Below, one piece after another: positions 6,476 to 10,197 of a stretch of 10,197 nucleotides of DNA (the first letter of the stretch is position 1; each line of letters starts with the position of its first letter). Under the pieces are notes generated by a model. It made no database searches and was not told the DNA's origin. It saw only the letters and a list, made by a program, of their open reading frames with translations. The DNA lies in NCBI GenBank assembly GCA_031278935.1, contig JAITJK010000046.1:1-10197 (forward strand), read 5' to 3'. The position numbers were made by a program, and so were the translations under genes. This DNA comes from Spirochaetaceae bacterium. GTDB lineage: Bacteria > Spirochaetota > Spirochaetia > Treponematales > Breznakiellaceae.

Positions 6476-8089
6476 ATGAGTAGTCAATCTATCGACAAGA
6501 AACATGAACTATTTGTCAAGAAAAACAGTGAGAAAAATTTGGATCGCCTAACCCCCCGGGAGATTGTCGCTGAGTTAGATAAGTATATCGTGGGGCAGAA
6601 AAAGGCCAAGCGCGCCGTGGCCGTGGCCCTGCGGAACCGGATCCGCCGCCTACAGTTGGAAAGTGATATCCGGGAGGATATTGCCCCAAAGAATATTCTT
6701 ATGATCGGTCCTACTGGGGTAGGTAAGACCGAGATTGCCCGGCGCTTGGCTAAACTCGCGGGCTCTCCCTTCATCAAAGTGGAGGCTACCAAGTACACCG
6801 AGGTAGGCTACGTGGGCCGGGATGTGGAATCCATGATCCGGGATCTCATGGCCGCAGGAATCCAGATGGTGAAACAGGAGATGCAAGAATCCGTAACCGT
6901 AGAAGCAGAGAAACGGGCGGAAGAGGCCTTGTTGGACCTCCTGTTGCCGGGAACCAGTAAGAAGCGTAAAGAGCCTAAGCCCCAAGCCCGACCTGTGGTG
7001 CGGCCTATGGGAACCTTTTCCATTCCCGATACTAATGGCGGAAATGGGCCTTCCCTCGTGGGGGCGGCGATTCAAGTGGGCATCCCCTCGATGCTGCACA
7101 ACCCTCAAGTAGGCGGAGAAACGGGCGCGGAAGATGCTGAAGATTCGGAAGGGAAAGATACAGTTTTAGAAGATCAGGCCCAAGAGGAAGTCGCATCGGG
7201 GAAAGACGCGTCTACCCGGGAGAAATTTCGACGGATGCTTCGGGAAGATAAACTGGAAGATCGGATCGTGGAGATTACCGTAACCCAGAATCCCCAGTTC
7301 CCGACTTTTGAGATGATGGGCGGTAGCCTAGAAGACCTTGAATCTAGCCTTTCGGGAATCGCGGGTTTTTTCGGTGGGGGAAAAAAGAAGAAACTCCTCA
7401 CCGTAAGCCGGGCCCGGGAGATTCTTAAAGCGGAAGAATCGGAAAAACTTATTGATAGGGATCGGGTGAGTGACGAAGCCCGGCAGCGGGTGGAAGAGAC
7501 CGGAATCGTCTTCATTGACGAGATTGACAAGATCGCCGTCAAGAGCGAACGGGGAAGCGGCGGCCCCGACGTGTCCCGGGAAGGGGTGCAGCGGGACATA
7601 CTCCCCATTGTGGAAGGGGCTACGGTGAATACCAAGTGGGGGCCGGTTAATACGGATCATATTCTGTTTGTGGCTGCCGGGGCTTTTAATGTCAGTAAGC
7701 CCTCGGATTTAATTCCTGAGCTGCAAGGCCGTTTTCCCTTGCGAGTGGAGTTGGATTCCCTGGGAAAAGAGGATTTTCTACGGATTTTGACGGAGCCTAA
7801 GAATGCTCTGACCAAACAGTACACGGATCTCTTGGCTACCGAACAAGTAGACATCGATTTTACCCCCGATGCCATAGATCGCCTGGCTGCCCTGGCTGCG
7901 GAGGTCAATTCCCGACTGGAAAACATTGGCGCCCGGCGGCTTCATACCATCATGGAAGCTCTTTTAGAGGAACTGTCCTTCGAGGCTCCGGATATTGCCC
8001 CAACAAAGATATCTATTACCGAGGCTTATGTAAACGAAAAGCTTACGGATTTGGTCATGGATCAAGATTTAGGCCGGTACATCTTGTAA
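6476..8089 (+). CDS. hslU: ATPase subunit HslU (ClpY)
   Basis: AAA+ unfoldase that feeds substrates to HslV. The product is 537 residues, against about 443 in E. coli. Walker A is GPTGVGKT at 78-85. The pore loop GYVG is at 111-114. Walker B is GIVFIDEI at 343-350. SGGPDVSREGVQRD (361-374) and the arginine-finger region GRFPLRVE (418-425) follow. The sensor-2 stretch NIGARRLHT is at 483-491. The C-terminus QDLGRYIL matches the HslU tail that docks into HslV. Extra length comes from about 22 residues at the N-terminus and roughly 60 in the I-domain. The I-domain insert, about 162-246, is first Pro/Gly-rich and then acidic (GAEDAEDSEG). The reading frame is intact through it. AGGAG at 6465-6469, 6 bases before the ATG, fixes the start. 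It is co-transcribed with hslV. Confidence 0.97.
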   Translation: MSSQSIDKKHELFVKKNSEKNLDRLTPREIVAELDKYIVGQKKAKRAVAVALRNRIRRLQLESDIREDIAPKNILMIGPTGVGKTEIARRLAKLAGSPFIKVEATKYTEVGYVGRDVESMIRDLMAAGIQMVKQEMQESVTVEAEKRAEEALLDLLLPGTSKKRKEPKPQARPVVRPMGTFSIPDTNGGNGPSLVGAAIQVGIPSMLHNPQVGGETGAEDAEDSEGKDTVLEDQAQEEVASGKDASTREKFRRMLREDKLEDRIVEITVTQNPQFPTFEMMGGSLEDLESSLSGIAGFFGGGKKKKLLTVSRAREILKAEESEKLIDRDRVSDEARQRVEETGIVFIDEIDKIAVKSERGSGGPDVSREGVQRDILPIVEGATVNTKWGPVNTDHILFVAAGAFNVSKPSDLIPELQGRFPLRVELDSLGKEDFLRILTEPKNALTKQYTDLLATEQVDIDFTPDAIDRLAALAAEVNSRLENIGARRLHTIMEALLEELSFEAPDIAPTKISITEAYVNEKLTDLVMDQDLGRYIL

Positions 8090-8129
8090 AGGGCTACTGA
8101 AAACCCTCGTATAAGATGAGGAAGGAACC

Positions 8130-8157
8130 TTGCTGATAATGCTAACCTTTATATAAA
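8130..8157 (+). promoter_or_regulatory. possible sigma-70 promoter overlapping the sigma-28 site
   Basis: TTGCTG (8130-8135), 16 bases, TATAAA (8152-8157). The -10 is a 5/6 match and the -35 only 3/6. The start would be near 8164, giving a more ordinary leader of about 24 bases. The region is AT-rich, so chance matches are likely. Confidence 0.3.
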
Positions 8158-8169
8158 ATATGCCGATAT
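8143..8169 (+). promoter_or_regulatory. sigma-28-type (FliA) promoter for the flgB operon
   Basis: TAACCTTT (8143-8150), exactly 11 bases, then GCCGATAT (8162-8169). The enterobacterial sigma-28 consensus is TAAAGTTT-N11-GCCGATAA, so 6 of 8 and 7 of 8 positions agree with exact spacing. It lies just before flgB, the first flagellar gene. The predicted transcript start, near 8175-8177, falls in the ribosome binding site and leaves a leader of only about 12 bases. Confidence 0.6.
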
Positions 8170-8174
8170 TATAT

Positions 8175-8181
8175 AGGGAGG
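8175..8181 (+). promoter_or_regulatory. ribosome binding site of flgB
   Basis: AGGGAGG, 6 bases before the ATG at 8188. It is strong, and if the sigma-28 site is used it sits at the very 5' end of the message. Confidence 0.7.
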
Positions 8182-8187
8182 CTAAGA

Positions 8188-8607
8188 ATGGGTATAGAAA
8201 ACAACTTTTCTCGAACCATAGACTTGGTCCATCGGGCTATGGATGCGAGCCTTATACGCCGGGAGGTGATTGCCAACAATCTTGCTAACGCCACGGTTCC
8301 AGGGTTTAAGCGGACAGATATTACTTTTGAAAGCGAGTTGAAACGAGCCCTAGATAGTGAAAAGCAGCGACCTCGTTTAGAATTGACCCAAACCGATCCC
8401 CGGCATATAAGCAACTGGCAGAAACGGGATTATCGAGAGGTGCAGCCGCGCCGGGTTCTTGATTATGTAAGTGCCTCTAAAAACAATGGAAATAATGTAG
8501 ATTCGGAGCAGGAGATCATGCGGGCAGTAGAAAATCAGCTGTTATATGGCCTCTTGGCTCAAGGGGGAACCTTTGAGTTTAGTCAGGTGAATATGGTACT
8601 CAGGTAA
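8188..8607 (+). CDS. flgB: flagellar basal-body rod protein FlgB
   Basis: Proximal rod subunit joining the MS ring to the drive shaft, in the periplasm. The product is 139 residues, normal for FlgB. The N-terminus has the amphipathic helix and rod signature ANNLANATVPGFKR (29-42). The C-terminus has the FlgB pattern NGNNVDSEQEIMRAVENQLL (100-119), then a helix for coiled-coil packing. There is no cleavable signal peptide, as expected for a substrate of the flagellar type III export apparatus. It is the first gene of the flagellar block, 98 bases after hslU with a promoter in the gap. flgC follows after 10 bases. Confidence 0.97.
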   Translation: MGIENNFSRTIDLVHRAMDASLIRREVIANNLANATVPGFKRTDITFESELKRALDSEKQRPRLELTQTDPRHISNWQKRDYREVQPRRVLDYVSASKNNGNNVDSEQEIMRAVENQLLYGLLAQGGTFEFSQVNMVLR

Positions 8608-8617
8608 AGGTTAGGGT

Positions 8618-9079
8618 ATGGGAATTTTTAATACGATTAATATAGCTGCTACGGGTATGAGCGCCCAGCGGTTGGTGGCTGATGTGATTGCCGATAACAT
8701 CGCCAATGCTTCCACTACCCGTACCACCGAAGGGGGGCCCTATCGTCGTAGCCGGGTACTCATGCGGCCCAAAACCGAGGGGCCTTACTGGCGATCGCCC
8801 TTTCTCCCGGATATGTTGGATAACGGTTCGGGTCAGGGTGTGCGAGTAGTGGAGATACAAAAGGATTATGCCACGAAGAACAGGCTTGTGTATGATCCCA
8901 CCCACCCTGACGCTATTACGGCGGGTCCTCAGGAAGGCTATGTGGAGATGCCGAATGTAGATATTGTTACGGAAATGGTGGATATGATTGCCGCATCCCG
9001 GGCTTATGAGGCCAATGCTTCCATCATTGACGGTTCTAAGGCCATGTTCCAGCGGGCCTTGGATATCGGAGGGAGGTAG
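8618..9079 (+). CDS. flgC: flagellar basal-body rod protein FlgC
   Basis: Second proximal rod subunit, exported through the flagellar type III system. At 153 residues it is slightly longer than the enterobacterial protein (about 134). The N-terminal rod signature is IADNIANAST (24-33). The FlgC-type C-terminus includes VYDPTHPDA (91-99), GYVEMPNVDIVTEMVDMIA (107-125) and SRAYEAN (127-133). The middle, about 34-72, is the variable part (GGPYRRSRVL, KTEGPYWRS). The Shine-Dalgarno sequence is weak (TTAGGG at 8611-8616 almost touches the ATG), so translation may depend on coupling to flgB. fliE starts 3 bases after its stop. Confidence 0.97.
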   Translation: MGIFNTINIAATGMSAQRLVADVIADNIANASTTRTTEGGPYRRSRVLMRPKTEGPYWRSPFLPDMLDNGSGQGVRVVEIQKDYATKNRLVYDPTHPDAITAGPQEGYVEMPNVDIVTEMVDMIAASRAYEANASIIDGSKAMFQRALDIGGR

Positions 9080-9082
9080 TGG

Positions 9083-9451
9083 ATGAGTATCGGTGTACCA
9101 CAGCTTGTGGGGGTTGACGCGATTCCTCTGCGGGTAACCCACCCTAAGCATCTTCTTCCCTCGGGTATTCCTTCTGGGGAGGCATTGGCATCCTTGGGAG
9201 ACGCCACGGGAGCAGCGGCGATGCTTCCTTCGGGGAATTTTGAGGATGCCATGCTCCGGGCTTTGGATGGGGTTTCAGGGGATCAGCAACGGGCGAGCGA
9301 CCTGATCCAACGGGCGATCACGGAACCAGGTTCAGTGGATGTGCATGATATTACCATTGCCCAGGCAAAGGCTTCTATGTCTTTAAATATTTCCAGAACC
9401 GTATTAAACCGTCTGGTTCAGGGCTGGAAAGATCTTATCAATACGCGATAG
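9083..9451 (+). CDS. fliE: flagellar hook-basal body protein FliE
   Basis: FliE is the adaptor between the FliF MS ring and the FlgB rod end. The product is 122 residues, somewhat longer than the usual 100-110. The family region is C-terminal: FEDAMLRALDGVSGDQQRA (53-71), then VDVHDITIAQAKASMSLN (84-101), SRTVLNRLVQGWKDLINTR. The first 50 residues are Pro/Gly/Ala-rich and probably disordered. GGGAGG at 9071-9076, 6 bases before the ATG and overlapping the end of flgC, is a strong ribosome binding site. fliF follows after 82 bases, the longest gap inside this flagellar block. Confidence 0.94.
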   Translation: MSIGVPQLVGVDAIPLRVTHPKHLLPSGIPSGEALASLGDATGAAAMLPSGNFEDAMLRALDGVSGDQQRASDLIQRAITEPGSVDVHDITIAQAKASMSLNISRTVLNRLVQGWKDLINTR

Positions 9452-9506
9452 GGTTGTATAAAGGACCTTCGCACACGCGGCGGCTTCCTGGGGTGAAGTA
9501 AAAGAA

Positions 9507-9513
9507 AAGGGAG
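9507..9513 (+). promoter_or_regulatory. ribosome binding site aimed at ATG 9520, not at the fliF ATG
   Basis: AAGGGAG is 6 bases before the ATG at 9520, an ideal distance. That ATG opens only a 13-codon frame. The fliF ATG at 9534 is 20 bases away, too far for this site. The only purine run closer to it is G7 (9525-9531), 2 bases before the ATG. Confidence 0.5.
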
Positions 9514-9519
9514 ATAAAT

Positions 9520-9561
9520 ATGCCGGGGGGGATATGGGCGATTGGCTCAAAAAAATTGTAG
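9520..9561 (+). CDS. possible 13-codon leader ORF overlapping the fliF start
   Basis: ATG 9520 follows AAGGGAG at ideal spacing and encodes MPGGIWAIGSKKL, ending at TAG 9559-9561. It is out of frame with fliF and overlaps the fliF ATG at 9534. It contains G7 (9525-9531) and A7 (9549-9555). The A7 is read as TCA AAA AAA, i.e. a canonical A-AAA-AAA slippery heptamer one codon before the stop. A -1 slip there would continue in the fliF frame as I-V-G-Q. It may be a real leader or frameshift device, a reinitiation cue, or coincidence. Confidence 0.3.
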   Translation: MPGGIWAIGSKKL

Positions 9562-10197
9562 GCCAGATACAGAAACTATGGGGTAAGTGGTCCTTATTAC
9601 AGAAACTCATACTTTTGGGGATTTGTGTAGCAGCCATTGCTGGGATCATTGCGCTCTTCTCGGTATCTGCGGCCCCTACTATGGTCCCGGTTATTGACGC
9701 CCCGGTCATGGACGAGGGCGCGCGGAATCGAATTATCACGAGAATAAACCAGGAAGGGGTTAAAACCTCTGTATCCTCTACGGGGATTATTATGGTTCCT
9801 GATGATCCCACCGCCCGGCGTATGCGGGCTATTTTGGTTCGGGAAGACCTTATCCCTACGGGAACCAGTCCCTGGGAGTTATTTGACCGGGAACGGTGGA
9901 CTATTACGGATTTTGAACGCAATGTGAATCTTCAAAGGTCCATTACCCAGATGGTTACCGAGCATATTCGGGCTTTAGATGATGTGGACAGCGCCAATGT
10001 TAGTTTGGTAATGCCGGAACGGGCCTTGTTTGCCTCGGAACAGAACCCGGTAACCGCGAGCGTGATTATCACGCCCCGATTAGGCAGTGATATTACCCAA
10101 AACCGTAAAAAAATTCAAGGAATTCAGAAGCTGCTCAAATTTGCCGTAGCCGGTCTCCAGGATGATACCATCGTTATTACGGATCAGAACGGGATCG
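9534..10197 (+). CDS. fliF: flagellar MS-ring protein FliF, 3' end cut by window
   Basis: FliF builds the inner-membrane MS ring that carries the switch complex and surrounds the export gate. The first 221 codons are present, out of roughly 550 in the family. Residues 1-22 are cytoplasmic and basic (MGDWLKKIVG). About 24-46 is the first membrane helix. Next comes the periplasmic YscJ/FliF ring-building region, with PTARRMRAILVREDLIP at 92-108 and ERWTITDFERNVNLQRS at 120-136. DDVDSANVSLVMPERALF is at 149-166 and NPVTASVIITPR at 171-182. ATG 9534 is the first start codon in this frame after the stop at 9459-9461. No GTG, TTG or other ATG lies between, but it has no normal ribosome binding site. 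Homology at the N-terminus fits this start. Confidence 0.95.
   Translation, partial: MGDWLKKIVGQIQKLWGKWSLLQKLILLGICVAAIAGIIALFSVSAAPTMVPVIDAPVMDEGARNRIITRINQEGVKTSVSSTGIIMVPDDPTARRMRAILVREDLIPTGTSPWELFDRERWTITDFERNVNLQRSITQMVTEHIRALDDVDSANVSLVMPERALFASEQNPVTASVIITPRLGSDITQNRKKIQGIQKLLKFAVAGLQDDTIVITDQNGI

Noticed and set aside
7174..7660. Long open frames on the minus strand across hslU and elsewhere
   Set aside because: They mirror the codon pattern of the plus-strand genes, lack recognisable domains and lie wholly inside well-supported genes.
8090..8121. Terminator after hslU
   Set aside because: Only weak stems are possible (AGGG/CCCT, or CCTCGT/ATGAGG with one G-T pair), they compete with each other, and no T-run follows; read-through into flgB is likely.
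9452..9533. Separate promoter for fliF (TATAAA at 9457-9462)
   Set aside because: No -35 element at 16-18 bases upstream; fliF is more simply read from the flgB promoter.

Overview
The window looks like chromosomal core DNA from a spirochaete, most likely Treponema or a close relative. This rests on gene content and order: a dprA-topA-xer block runs into the rod/MS-ring operon flgB-flgC-fliE-fliF, an arrangement I recall from treponemes. Flagella in these organisms are periplasmic. All ten genes are on the plus strand, tightly packed and moderately GC-rich. There is no tRNA, rRNA, insertion sequence, CRISPR array or prophage gene, and no gap between genes exceeds 100 bases.

Block 1 (1-5831) is DNA topology, recombination and uptake: a 5'-truncated XerC/D-type tyrosine recombinase, a membrane-anchored TPR protein, DprA, topoisomerase I, and a second Xer recombinase. 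Overlaps of 4, 8 and 11 bases and one 4-base gap indicate a single co-transcribed, translationally coupled unit. Block 2 (5914-8089) is the HslVU (ClpQY) ATP-dependent protease. It is separated from xerC by 82 bases holding two inverted repeats. Block 3 (8188 to the window end) is the start of a flagellar basal-body operon, preceded by a good match to a sigma-28 promoter. fliF runs off the right edge.

The order dprA-topA-xerC-hslV-hslU-flgB-flgC-fliE-fliF is that of Bacillus subtilis smf-topA-(gid/trmFO)-codV-clpQ-clpY-(codY)-flgB-flgC-fliE-fliF, without trmFO and codY. The window is therefore a conserved ancestral neighbourhood rather than an accessory island, and I see no convincing undescribed system. 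The points most worth a second look are the odd start of fliF (a well-placed ribosome binding site leads to a 13-codon out-of-frame ORF containing G7 and an A7 slippery heptamer), the sigma-28-like promoter with a very short leader before flgB, the twin hairpins before hslV, the long acidic insert in the HslU I-domain, and the unavoidable HslV propeptide.
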